A DNA stretch of 64,000 nt from Massilia sp. H-1 (GTDB lineage: Bacteria > Pseudomonadota > Gammaproteobacteria > Burkholderiales > Burkholderiaceae_D). Each line of letters starts with the position of its first letter. Within the stretch, counting starts at the first letter, position 1. A model generated the notes under the pieces. That model ran no database searches. It was not told where the DNA came from and saw only the letters and a program-made list of their open reading frames with translations. Of the stretch, positions 50,906-61,397 are shown piece by piece. The DNA is taken from contig CP087969.1 in the NCBI GenBank assembly GCA_024703915.1, positions 3,658,001 to 3,722,000 of the forward strand. Reading direction: 5' to 3'. The position numbers and the translations under genes are program-made.

Positions 50906-52194
50906 ATGAACGCCGCCATCATTTTTGTCCTGCTGCTGTTGTTGATGCTGACAGGCATGCCGATTTCGATTTCGCTCGGCCTGACCGTGCTCGTGTTTTT
51001 CGCCACCATGACCAGCGTGTCGCCGGAAGCGGTGGCGCTCAAGCTGTTCTCGGGCATCGAAAAGTTCGAGATCATGGCGATTCCCTTCTTTATATTGGCG
51101 GGCAATTTCCTGACCCATGGCGGGGTGGCCAGACGGATGATCAATTTCGCCACCGCCATGGTCGGCCACTGGCACGGCGGGCTGGCGCTGGCTAGGCGTG
51201 CTCGCTTGCGCGCTGTTTGCGGCGGTGTCGGGCTCGAGCCCGGCCACGGTGGTGGCGATCGGTTCGATCATCCTGCTTAAGCCATGATGCGCCAGGGCTA
51301 TCCGAAAAACTTCGGCGCCAAGCGTGATCACGACCTCGGGCGCGCTCGGAATCCTGGTTCCGCCGTCGATCGTGATGGTGATGTACTCCGTCACCACCAA
51401 TACCTCGGTCGGCCAGCTGTTCATGGTCGAAGCGTGGTGCCGGGCTTGCTGCTGGCCTTCTTCCTGGGCCTGACGACCTGGTTCCTGGCGCGCAAGCATA
51501 ACTATCCGCGCATGCAGAAGGCGACCTGGGGCGAGCGCTGGACCACCTTCCGCAAGAGCGTCTGGGGATTGATGCTGATCGTGGTGGTGATGGGCGGTAT
51601 TTACAGCGGCAAGTTCACGCCGACCAGAAGCGGCGGCCATGGCCGCGGTGTACGCCTTCTTCATTGCCGTGTTCGTGTACAAGGACCTCAAGCTCAAGCA
51701 GATCGGCAAGGTGCTGCTCGATTCGGCCTCGCTGTCGGCCATGCTGCTGTACATCATCACGAACGCGATGCTGTTCTCCTTCCTGATGACCAGCGAGAAC
51801 ATTCCGCAGGCGATGGCGGCCTGGATCACGGGGCAGGGCATGGGCGTGGTCAGCTTCCTGCTGGTGGTCAATGTCCTGCTGCTCATGGCTTAGCAATTTC
51901 ATGGAACCGTCCTCGATCGTGCTGATCATGGCGCCGATTTTGTTCCCGGTGGCCATGAAGCTCGGCATCGATCCGGTCCACTTCGGGATCCTGATTGTCG
52001 TCAATATGGAAGTCGGGATGTGCCACCCGCCGGTGGGCCTGAACCTGTACGTGGCGTCCGGGATTACCAAGATGGGGATTTCGGAGCTGACCGTGGCGGT
52101 ACTGCCATGGCTGCTGACCATGCTGGCCTTCCTGGTGCTTGTCACCTTCGTACCACAAATTTCGCTGTGGCTGCCCAATTTGATTTACAACTGA
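50906..52194 (+). CDS. dctM: TRAP transporter large permease DctM (frameshifted)
   Basis: Large membrane subunit that moves substrate with sodium. Conserved: MTGMPISISLGL-like opening, EIMAIPFFILAGNFLTHGGV, FAAVSGSSPATVVAIGSIIL, YSGKFTPTEAAAMAAVYAF, LLLMAGNFMEPSSIVLIMAP and VNMEVGMCHPPVGLNLYVAS. About 429 residues, 12 or so helices. GCCGGC-type breaks at 51193, 51275 and 51893, and slips near 51325, 51430 and 51628. Last gene of dctPQM. Confidence 0.93.
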
Positions 52195-52254
52195 AATAAA
52201 TTCAACTCGCGTGTTCAAAACGCCACAATTTCCAATTTCAAATAAGTTATGATG

Positions 52255-52448
52255 GGCACCGATCCAGCACCATCTTGGTGCAAGCAGTCTAGACAAGTTT
52301 GAGGTTTGGGGAGTAGGTAGATAAAACAACGGTAGTCCATACCGGAGAAATATCGAGGAGACACGCGTTTTACAGAATGCTGTTGGCAAGACCAACTGGC
52401 CGGGAACGTGAATAAAATTTGGAACGCGCCGCAAGGCGCTGTTTTTTT
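52255..52448 (+). ncRNA. Candidate structured small RNA ending in a terminator
   Basis: The gap contains no convincing gene but a chain of perfect hairpins: GCACC-atctt-GGTGC (52267-52281), CGGTA-gtcca-TACCG (52330-52344), GTTGG-caaga-CCAAC (52382-52396), and GCGCC-gcaa-GGCGC followed by a seven-T run (52426-52448), a good Rho-independent terminator. A TATGAT (52248-52253) could be its -10. The total is about 190 nt. It could be a stand-alone RNA or a leader of ogt. Not matched to a known family. Confidence 0.5.
52426..52448 (+). terminator. Rho-independent terminator upstream of ogt
   Basis: Stem GCGCC/GGCGC with GCAA tetraloop followed by TGTTTTTTT, 58 bp before the ogt start. Either ends a small RNA or dctM read-through, or is an attenuator for ogt. 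Confidence 0.8.
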
Positions 52449-52505
52449 CGCCCGTAGAAAGGCAAGCCAGTTCGGTTTTGCGCCGCCTGCGGTACACTGT
52501 GCGCC

Positions 52506-53031
52506 ATGAAGACAGAGCAAGCGAGACCCATTTTTTCCGCCATCGTGGGCGCGCCGTTTGGCGCCATCGGCATCCGCACCGAAGCGGGGCTTGTCCGCGA
52601 ACTGGTCTACCTGCCGCCCCATTTTAGTGAAAAGGATGCAGCAGACCCTGTTGCAAACGCAGCAGCCGAACAGGTCGCGCGCTACCTGGCCGATGCCGAT
52701 TTCCCTTTCGATTTGCCGCTGGCCGCGGCTTAAGCAGCGATTTCCAGCGCCGCGTGTGGGCCGCCATTTCCGCCATTCCGCGCGGCACGGTGCGCACCTA
52801 CGGCCAGGTCGCCAAGCACATCGGCTCGGCGCCGCGCGCGTGGGCCAGGCTTGCGGCGCCAACTGGTTCCCGCTGGTCATTCCCTGCCACCGCGTCACCG
52901 CCTCGGGCGGACTGGGCGGCTTTTCCAATCACGATGATGAAAACGGCTTTCACCTGAGCGTCAAGCGCTGGCTGCTGGCTCACGAAGGCGTCAATACTTC
53001 CCCATGGCAGCAGCAATCAATCTTCGGCTGA
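52506..53031 (+). CDS. ogt: Methylated-DNA--protein-cysteine methyltransferase Ogt/MGMT (frameshifted)
   Basis: Suicide repair protein that removes O6-alkyl from guanine. The active-site Cys is in VIPCHRVTASGGLGGFSN; QRRVWAAISAIPRGTVRTYG is the HTH region; NGFHLSVKRWLLAHEG ends it. 175 residues. GCCGGC-type break at 52730 (LAAAGSDFQRRVW) and a slip near 52843. Its 3' end overlaps xerD by 28 bp. Confidence 0.93.
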
Positions 53032-53910
53032 TCGACGATTTCTGCGACAGCCTGTGGCTGGAACAGGGACTGGCCAAGAATTCGCTCGACGCCTACCGGC
53101 GCGACTTGCGCCTGTTTTCGCGCTGGCTCGAAGTCAAACGGCCCGAGCGGGCCTCGCTGTTCGCGGTCGAAGCGCATGACCTCGACGCCTATTTTGCCGA
53201 CCGCCATGCCGAATCGAAGCCCAGTTCGTCCAACCGGCGCCTGTCGGTGCTCAAGCGCTTTTACCAGCTGGCGCTGCGCAACCGCCACATCACGCTCGAC
53301 CCCTGCCTGGAAGCTGGCCTCGGCCCGCCAGCCGCTGCGTTTCGTCCATACCCTGTCCGAAGCCCAGGTCGAGGCGCTGCTGGCCGCGCCCGACGTGAGC
53401 ACCCCGCTCGGCTTGCGCGAACGGACCATGCTCGAGCTGATGTACGCGAGCGGGCTGCGGGTGTCGGAACTGGTGACGCTCAAACTGGTCGAACTGAGCA
53501 TGAACGATGGCGTACTGCGCATTACGGGCAAGGGCAGCAAGACGCGCCTGGTGCCGTTCGGCCAGGAGGCGCGCCAATGGATAGAACGCTATCTGCGCGA
53601 CGCCCGCGGCCTCATCCTGGACGGCCAGGTGGACGACGCGCTGTTTGTCACCGGCCGTGGCGGCCCCATGACGCGCCAAATGTTCTGGGTCCTCATCAAA
53701 AAGCATGCGGCCCGGGCCGAGATCAAGGCGCCGCTGTCGCCCCACACGCTGCGCCACGCCTTTGCCACCCACTTGCTGAACCATGGCGCCGACTTGCGTG
53801 TTGTGCAACTTTTGCTCGGTCATTCAGACATTTCCACGACCCAGATCTACACCCATGTTGCGCGCGAACGCATGAAACAGCTGCATGCCGAACATCATCC
53901 ACGTGGTTAA
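53004..53910 (+). CDS. xerD: Tyrosine recombinase XerD (frameshifted once)
   Basis: Site-specific recombinase resolving chromosome dimers at dif. N-terminal SAM-like domain (LWLEQGLAKNSLDAYRRDLR), then catalytic ELMYASGLRVSELVTLKLVE (first Arg), KGSKTRLVPFG, SPHTLRHAFATHLLNHGADL (HxxR), LGHSDISTTQIYTH (His and Tyr nucleophile). 302 residues. One slip near 53318 (an extra base after the 100th residue) splits it. Not a phage integrase, since no attachment site or phage gene is near. Confidence 0.94.
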
Positions 53911-53988
53911 TTCAAATGCATAGTGCCTAACTGCGTCATAATGGTGCCGTAGCGCCCCCTTTCTTTCCCGACAACCCAGAGGTGATTC

Positions 53989-54155
53989 ATGGCTAAAACT
54001 AATTTCCAGTACGAAAAGCGGCAGCGGGAATTAGAAAAAAGAAGAAGGCGGAAGAAAAAGCCCGTAAGAAAGCCGAGGCGAAGAACGCGCCAGGCGGAGA
54101 CGAAGCAGCAGACACACCGGATGAAGACGAAGGCGCCCAAGCCGCGCCTGAATAA
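53989..54155 (+). CDS. Small Lys/Glu/Ala-rich protein (frameshifted by a homopolymer)
   Basis: About 55 residues. After adding one A to a homopolymer near 54039 it reads MAKTNFQYEKRQRELEKKKK, AEEKARKKAEAKNAPGGDEA and ADTPDEDEGAQAAPE, ending at TAA 54153-54155. Highly charged, probably helical then disordered. RBS AGAGGTG lies 5 bp before the ATG. I recall such short Lys-rich proteins as common in Burkholderiales, but I know no function. Confidence 0.7.
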
Positions 54156-54182
54156 ATCGCGGGCCGCCATGGCCCCAATGAC

Positions 54183-54219
54183 AAAGCGGTGGAACCGGCT
54201 ATGCCTGTTCCACCGCTTT
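54183..54219. terminator. Bidirectional hairpin terminator
   Basis: AAAGCGGTGGAAC (54183-54195) and GTTCCACCGCTTT (54207-54219) are perfectly complementary. It lies between the small Lys-rich gene (plus) and the RND pump gene (minus), with A/T ends suited to both directions. Confidence 0.85.
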
Positions 54220-54240
54220 CGTTTCGCCGCCTACTGCCGC

Positions 54241-57200
54241 TTAGGCGACTTCCGAGCTTCTTGTCTTCTTCGACCAGTGCCGCGTGCGGCTCATCGGCGC
54301 CGCGGAAGTACTTGGCGACCTTCTTGCCCCAGTTGTCCATGTAGGTGTAGGCCACCGGCACCACCACCAGCGTGAGCAGAGTGGAGGTGATCACGCCGCC
54401 GATCACGGCGCGGCCCATCGGCGCCTGCTGCTCGCCGCCGTCGCCCAGGCCGATCGCCATCGGCAGCATGCCGAAGATCATGGCCAGCGTGGTCATCAGG
54501 ATCGGACGCAGACGCACCTGGCCCGCTTCCATGATGGCCTCGACCTGGCTCTTGCCTTCGCGCTGGCCGTGGTTGGTGAAGTCGACCAGCAGAATCGCGT
54601 TCTTGGTCACCAGGCCCATCAGCATGACGATGCCGATCACCGAGAAGATATTCAGCGTGCTGCCCGTGATCAAGAGCGCCAGCAAGACCCCGATCATCGA
54701 CAGCGGCAGCGATACCATGATCGCGATCGGCTGCAGGAAGCTGCCGAACTGCGAGGCCAGCACCAGGTAGATGAAGATCACGGCAATGCCAAGCGCGGTA
54801 CCGGCTGCGCCCAGGGTCTCGGCCATCTGCTCGGCTTCGCCGCCGACGGCCATGCGTACGCCTTCCGGCAATTCGATGCTCTTGATCGCCTTTTGCACGT
54901 CGTCATTGACGTCGCCGTTCGGGCGGCCTTCGACAGCCGAGCATAGATCGCCACGCGGCGTTCCAGCGCCTGGCGCTTGAGCACTTGCGGGCTGGTCGAC
55001 GGGACGAAGTCGACCACCTGGCGCAGCGGGACCATGATCGGGTTGCTTATGGGCATCGACCTTGCTCGAGGCGACCGACAGGTCGGCCAGGTCGGCTACC
55101 TTCTGGCGGCCCGACTTCGGCAACTGCACGTTGACGTCGTAGTTCTGTCCGTCCGGCGCCAGCCAGCGGCTGATCTGGTCGCCTGCCACGAAGGGACGCA
55201 GCGCGCTGCCGACCTGCTGCACCGAGATGCCCATGTCGCTGGCCAGCTCGTTGTTGATCTTGACGATGGTGGCCGGATTGGCGCCTTCCTGGCTGTATTC
55301 GATGTCGGCCACGCCCTTGATGGTGCGCATCTTGTCCATCATCTTGCGTGCCACGGCGTCCAGCTTGCCTTCGTCCTGGCCCAGGATGCCGATGTAGATC
55401 GGCTTCCAGCCCACCGACAGGATGATGCTTAGAACGATCGGTTGCAGACGCTCGCGGATGGCCGCTTCGAGTTCCTTCTGCGAACGGCGGTGGGTCAGCT
55501 TGCGGTCGCTCAGGGTCAGGTTGACCTGGGCGGCATTGCAGCCATCCCAGGTGCTAGGCGGTGGCGACCGCCGCTTCGATTTCCTTGAAGTCCTTGAGGG
55601 CCGCTTCAACTTGCTTGAGCTTGCTGTCCGTGTAGTCGAGGCTCGATCCGACCGCGGTCTTGAATTGCAGGTGGATGAAGCCCTGGTCGGTCTCGGGGAA
55701 CATTTCGCCGCCGATGATCGGCATCAGAGCCAGGCTGCCGATGAACGAGGCCAGTGCCAGCGTCAGCGTGGCCTTGCGCCAGTTCAGCGCGATTGCCAGG
55801 ATCTTGCCGTACCAGACGTGCATGCGCTCGATGCCGTGCTCGATCTTTTCCATCAGCTTGCCCAGCCATGGCACGTACTTGAAACGGTCCTTGACCGGAT
55901 CGCGCCACACCGACGAGAGCATCGGGTCGAGCGTGAAGCTGACGAACAGCGACACCAGCACCGCGACCGCCACGGTAATGCCGAACTGCAGGAAGAAGCG
56001 GCCGATGATGCCTTCCATGAAGGCCACCGGCACGAACACGGCCACGATGGCGAAGGTGGTGGCCATCACGGCCATGCCGATTTCGTTGGTGCCGTCATAC
56101 GCGGCTTGCAGGTGGCTCTTGCCCATCGCCAGGTGGCGCACGATGTTTTCACGCACCACGATCGCATCGTCGATGAGCAGACCGATGCACAGCGACAGCG
56201 CCATCAGGGTCAGGAAGTTGAGCGTGAAGCCGAAGTATTTCATGGCGATGAAGCTGGCCATGACCGAGATCGGCAGGGTGAGGCCGGTGATGATGGTGCT
56301 GCGCCAGGAATGCAGGAACAGGAACACGATCAGCATGGTCAGCAGCGCGCCTTCCATGATGGTGCGCTTGACGTTGTCGAGCTGGCTCTGCACGCGCACC
56401 GACTCATCCTTGAGGATGGTGATCTTGACGTCGGTAAGCAGGGTTTCGCGCAGCTTGGCGATGGCTTTCTTGATGCCATTGCCCACTTCGACCACGTTGG
56501 CATCCTGAATCTTGCCGATTTCCAGGGAGATGGCGCGCTTGCCGTTCAGGCGCGAGATCGATTGTTCTTCCTGCTCGCCGTCGACAATGTCGGCCACTTG
56601 TTCCAGGTACACGGGACCGCTGGCGCGGCGCGCCACGATGATCTTGTTGAAGCCGCGTGCATCCTTGATCTTGCCTTCGACCCGCACCAGGCGCTCGCTG
56701 GCGCCGAACGAGATGTTACCGGCTAGGCAGATTGGCGTTGGTGGCCTGAATTGCACGCAGCACTTCGTCCACGCCGACCGACAGGCTTAGGCCAGGGCGT
56801 CCGGCTTCATGTTGACCAGGATCTGGCGGTTGGTCTTGCCGTTGATGCGGATCTGGCCGACAGCCTAGCCACGCCCTGCATGCGCTTGCTGATTACTTGC
56901 TCGGTCAGGGTCGACAGTTCACGCAGGCTGCGCGTGTCCGATTGCAGCGAGATATCGACGATCGACTGCGCGTTCTCACCCTCGAAGCGGATGATGAACG
57001 GTTCCTTGGCATCCTTGGGGAAGCTCGGACGCACGCGCGCAATCTTGTCGCGCAGGTCGGTCATCGCCTTGTCCATATTGGTCGACAGCTCGAATTCGAC
57101 CGACAGGGCGCCGCGCCCTTCCCAGGAACTGGCCATGATCTTCTTGACGCCCGACACGGTGTTGACCGCGTCTTCGAGTGGCCGCGTGATGTCGTTTTCC

Positions 57201-57376
57201 ACTTGTTCTGGCGAGGCGCCAGGGAAATTGACTTCGATCCAGGCACCCGGGATTTCCACGTTCGGCATCGATTCGACACCGAGGCCGCGGTAGGACGCCA
57301 GGCCGAGCACGATCAGCGCCACCATCACCATGGTGGCGAAGACCGGATTCTTGATACTGGTTTTAGTGATCCACAT
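54241..57376 (-). CDS. RND-family multidrug efflux pump inner-membrane subunit (frameshifted)
   Basis: AcrB/MdtB-type proton-driven trimeric exporter. Opening helix WITKTSIKNPVFATMVMVAL, conserved PNVEIPGAWIEVNFPGASPE, GLLIDDAIVVRENIVRHLAM (Asp pair for proton relay), LQFGITVAVAVLVSLFVSFT, GGEMFPETDQGF and GIVMLMGLVTKNAILLVDFT, MAIGLGDGGEQQAPMGRAVI. About 1045 residues. GCCGGC-type breaks at 56865, 56788, 56724, 55556, and probably 55432 and 55030; slip near 54930. The TAA stop at 54243-54241 itself sits in a GCTTAGGC context, so the last residues are uncertain. Confidence 0.92.
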
Positions 57377-57379
57377 GGC

Positions 57380-58608
57380 TTAGCCTTTCTTGGCGACCAG
57401 CGCGACGTCTGCGACCGGTGCCACGGGCGCGCCAGCCATGCGCACTTTCGTGCCCGGTTTGACGCCGTCGAGCTTGCCGAGCACCAGGCGGGCGCCATTA
57501 CCAGGCCTTCGGTCACTTCGACCATGCCTTCGTCTTCATTGCGCATGCCGAGCTTGACCGGCTGCGAGACGACCTTGCCGTCTTCGATCTTGTAGACCAC
57601 GTCGGCTTCCTTGTCCTTGCGCAGCGCGGCCACCGGCACCAGCGGGCGCACGGCCGACTTGCTGGTGGTCAGCTGGCCCTTGGCAAACATGCCGCCCGAG
57701 AGCGCGTGGTCGGCATTGTTCACACTAATATAGACCAGCATCGAGCGCGAACCGGCTTCGGCGGTCGGATTGATGCGCGACCTTGCCGGTAAAGCTGCGG
57801 CCTAAGCAAAACCGTCGACCTTGAATTGCACGTCCTGGCCGATTTTTACGCTGCGGAATTTCGGACGCTTAAGCACCTGGGCTTCGAGCGTCATCTGGCG
57901 CAGATCGACGATGGTAAATACGGGCATGTCGGGCGCCAGCTTTTCAGCCTAAGCCTGCACGTGGCGGCGGCTGATCACGCTTAGCCATCGGGGCGCGGAT
58001 CGCGGTGTCGTTGAGGGCGATGCGGGCCAGCTGCACCAGCGCCTGCTGGGCCTTGACGCTGGCCTGGGCCAGGTCGACCGAGTTCTGGGTGGCATCGAAG
58101 GATTGCTGCGAAATGTAGTTCTGCTTGAGCAGGGCCTGGCTGTTCTGGCTGTTCTTGACCGCCAGCGCCAGGCGGGCCGTCGCTTCGTCGAGCATGGCTT
58201 GCTGCTGCGCCAGGCGGGCGGCCTGGTCGGCCTGGTCGAGGCGGGCCAGGACCTGGCCGGCGCTCACGCTGGTGCCTTCGCGCAGATTGGCATCGAGCAC
58301 CACGCCCGACACCTTGGATTTGACGGTGGCCTGGGCCAGTGGCGTGAGCGAACCCGACAGTGGCAAGTTCATGCTGAGGGCGCGCGCTTCGACCGCGACC
58401 ACATCGCCTTTTGACAACTCGTACACGAGCTTGGCCGCGCTGTCCTCCTTGGCTGCCGCCGGGGCTTAAGGCTTTCTTTGGCGATTGCATGACATACCAG
58501 CCATGGCTGCATGAGCGCCAGGACGACCGCACCGATCACTGGTGCACGCCAGCGTTTCTTGGAAACGGTGGGCTGGGCTGGGGCGCGGGGCAGGGTCTCT
58601 AGTTTCAT
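57380..58608 (-). CDS. RND efflux periplasmic adaptor protein (frameshifted)
   Basis: Membrane-fusion protein linking the RND pump to an outer-membrane channel. N-terminal anchor/signal (RWRAPVIGAVVLALMQPWLV), lipoyl/barrel-sandwich region SKVSGVVLDANLREGTSVSA, helical hairpin (QAARLAQQQAMLDEATARLA to QNSVDLAQASVKAQQALVQL), then IRAPMAGVISRRHVQAGEKL and the beta-barrel (GQDVQFKVDGFAGRSFTGKV). About 409 residues. GCCGGC-type breaks at 57980, 57949, 57870 and 57803; slips near 58450 and 57500. Lies 3 bp upstream of the pump gene, so one operon. Confidence 0.91.
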
Positions 58609-58920
58609 GGTCGCTGGTTTTCTTATCTGGGGGTACGAGAGGGGCGCTTGTGCTCCGCCTTGCCGGGCAAGGTGGAGCAGGTAGCGCATGTTGACACTAT
58701 AGGAAATCACAATGCCTCCCGGGTCCCAAATGCGACAGGCTGGCATTTCGGGACGATGAAATGCAAAAAAGCCGATAAAGCGCGAATCGAGGGCTTGGAC
58801 TGCGCGTGGCTGGAATCTCGTTTGCGCGTGCGCAAGCGTGCGTCCGGAGGCGTGGACAAGAATGCATATACAACAGGCGCGCCCCGCAGGCCGTCCTGGT
58901 CCACCTATGAAGGAACGCAT
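58609..58920. promoter_or_regulatory. Divergent promoter region of the efflux operon and the GGDEF-EAL gene
   Basis: About 310 bp between the adaptor start (58608, minus) and the GGDEF-EAL start (58921, plus). It has an open frame continuous with the latter but no ribosome site or domain sequence, so I do not count it as coding. No clear -35/-10 pair or operator stands out, although both genes must be promoted from here. Confidence 0.45.
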
Positions 58921-61397
58921 GTGAGTACCAACGAACCATCCCCATCCGGGTTTGAACCCGAAGGCCCGGGCCGCGAAGCGCTCGACACCCTGTACCGCTT
59001 CGTGGCGGCGCTGGAACTGACGCCCACCGTGGCCGTGCACAGCATCGACCAGGACGGGCTGGTGCGCTTCTGGAACCATAGCTGCGAAGACATTTTCGGC
59101 ATTTCCGCGCGACGCCATCGGCCAGCCCCTGACCAGCCTGGTGGACCACCTCGAACGCGAAACCGAATTCGAGGAAACAGTGGCCACCATCTGGCAAACC
59201 CACCGCGCGCCGCCGCCGCGCGACTGGCACGTGCGGCGCCGGGACGGCAAGGACTTATGGACCTACTCGACCTACTTTCCCGTCATGCGCGACGGTTACC
59301 CCAGCAAGTGTTTTGCATGGAAGTCGATATCAGTAAGCGCAAGATTGACGAACAGGCATTGCTGGAGGCGGGCGCCAACTTCCGCCAGCTGTTCGAGCGT
59401 TCCAACGATGCCATCGTCCTCATCGAAGGCAATGCCATCATCGACGCCAATCCCGCCGCGCTGCGCCTGTTTCACAGCCAGGACCGGGACGCCCTGATCG
59501 GCAAGACCCTGCTCGATTTTTCCCCTGTTAATCAGCCGTCGGGCGAATCGTCGATGTTCGCGGACGCCTCCGCCAGCGCGCAAAACTTCATGGAAGGCAA
59601 CCGTCGTTACGAATGGGAATTCCGTCTGCCCGACGGCGCCACGTTCTGGGCCGAGATCCTGCTCACCTCGGTCACGCTCGACCACCAGTTCCTGGCCTAC
59701 GCCGTGCTGCGCGACATTTCCGCGCGCAAGGCGACCGAGACCACCCTGCAAATGGCGGCCCAGGTGTTCGAGAACAGCCGCGACGCCATCGCCATTACCG
59801 ACCACGATCACCGCGTGCTGGCGGTCAACCATGCATTCACCACCATCACCGGCTTTGCCGCCACCAGCATCGTGGGCGCCGAACTGCCGCAGCTGCGCAG
59901 CGGCATGCACGAGCCACCTTTCTTCCAGCAGATCTGGGATTACGTGGCCGCCAATGAACATTGGGAAGGCGAGGTCTGGAGCAAGCGCAACAACGGCGAA
60001 GAATATCCGGTCTGGCTGGCCCTGACCGCCATCCGCGACAGCGCGGGCCAGTTGTCCAACTTCATGGCGATCCTGTCCGACATCACCGACCGCAAGCGCG
60101 TGGAGGAGCACACGCGCCACCTGGCCGAACACGATTTCCTGACCGACCTGCCGAACCGGGTCCTGTTTCTGGACCGGCTGCACCAGGCGCTGGCGGCGGC
60201 GCGCCGCAAGCAGACCAAGGTTGCCGTCATGTTCATCGACCTGGACCGCTTCAAGGGCATCAACGACGGCTTCGGCCACCATGTGGGCGACGCGGTCCTG
60301 GTCGAAGTGGCCAGCCGCCTGACCGGCTGCGTGCGCGGGGGCGATACCGTCAGCCGCCAGGGCGGGGATGAATTTGTCGTGCTCCTGTCCGACATCGGCG
60401 GGGCCGAACAGGCCGCCCATGTGTCGGGCACCGTAATGCAGGCCGTCTCCCGGACCGTGCATTATGAAAACCGCACGATCAGCATTTCAGTGTCGATCGG
60501 CATTGCCATCTTCCCCGACGACGGCGACGACATCGATACCCTGCTCAAGCACGCCGACGTGGCCATGTACCACGCCAAGCAGAGCGGGCGCAACGCCTTC
60601 AGCTTCTTCAACGAGGCCATGAACGCCAGGGTGACCGAAAAAGCGCAGATGGAAACGAGCCTGCGCAACGCGCTCGAACAGCGCAATTCGAACTGGCCTA
60701 CCAGCCCGAGATCGATATCGCCAGCGGCATGACGGTCGGGGTGGAGGCGCTGCTGCGCTGGCAGCATCCACAGCACGGGCTGTTATTGCCGCACCAGTTT
60801 CTGGGCGTGGCCGAAGAATGCGGGCTGATCGTCCCGATCGGCAACTGGGTGCTGCACGAAGCGTGCAAGCGCGCCCGCAGCTGGCGCGACGCCGGTTTTC
60901 AGGTTGCGGTGGCGGTCAATCTGTCGAACGTGCAATTCATTCACGACGATCTGGTCGGCAATGTCGAACGGGCGCTGGCGCAGTCCGGCCTGGCGCCGGG
61001 CATGCTCGATCTCGAAGTCACCGAGGGCGTCATCATGAGCGGCAACCCGCGCGCGGTGGCCACGGTCGAAGCGTTGCGCCAGTGCGGCGTGCGCCTCACG
61101 ATCGACGATTTCGGCACCGGCTTTTCCAGCCTCAGCTACCTGCGCCGGTTCCCCCTGTCCAAGCTCAAGATCGACCGCTCGTTCGTGGACGACATCGTCA
61201 GGAAGCCGGAGGATGCCGAGATGATCGCCGCCATCATCGCGGTGGCGCGCAGTCTCAAGCTGCGCGTGACGGCCGAAGGTGTCGAGACCGAAGAACAGTT
61301 GCGCTTCTTACGCGAGCAGGGCTGCGACGAATACCAGGGCCATTACGCCGCCATGGCCGACGCCCAGCCCGACCTTACACGCTCTAAGCATCACTGA
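58921..61397 (+). CDS. Multi-PAS GGDEF-EAL cyclic-di-GMP protein (frameshifted)
   Basis: Soluble c-di-GMP turnover protein. Three PAS modules (FRFWNHSCEDIFGI region; RQLFERSNDAIVLIEGNAII; VFENSRDAIAITDHDHRVLA) precede a GGDEF domain with intact RQGGDEFVVLL and an EAL domain with VGVEALLRWQHPQHG, LEVTEGVIM, and TIDDFGTGFSSLSYLRRFPL. Both active motifs look intact. About 825 residues. I chose GTG at 58921 (GTGAGTACC), following a GAAGGA ribosome site. Slips near 59107 (CG unit), 59310 and 60683. Sense and exact output unknown. Confidence 0.91.

Noticed and set aside
51883-52497. Minus-strand frame spanning the hairpin-rich gap before ogt
   Set aside because: Overlaps the end of dctM and a terminator; contains no familiar segment.
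53004-53910. XerD-type recombinase as a phage or island integrase
   Set aside because: Its sequence fits housekeeping XerD, it overlaps ogt, and no attachment site, tRNA target or phage gene is adjacent.
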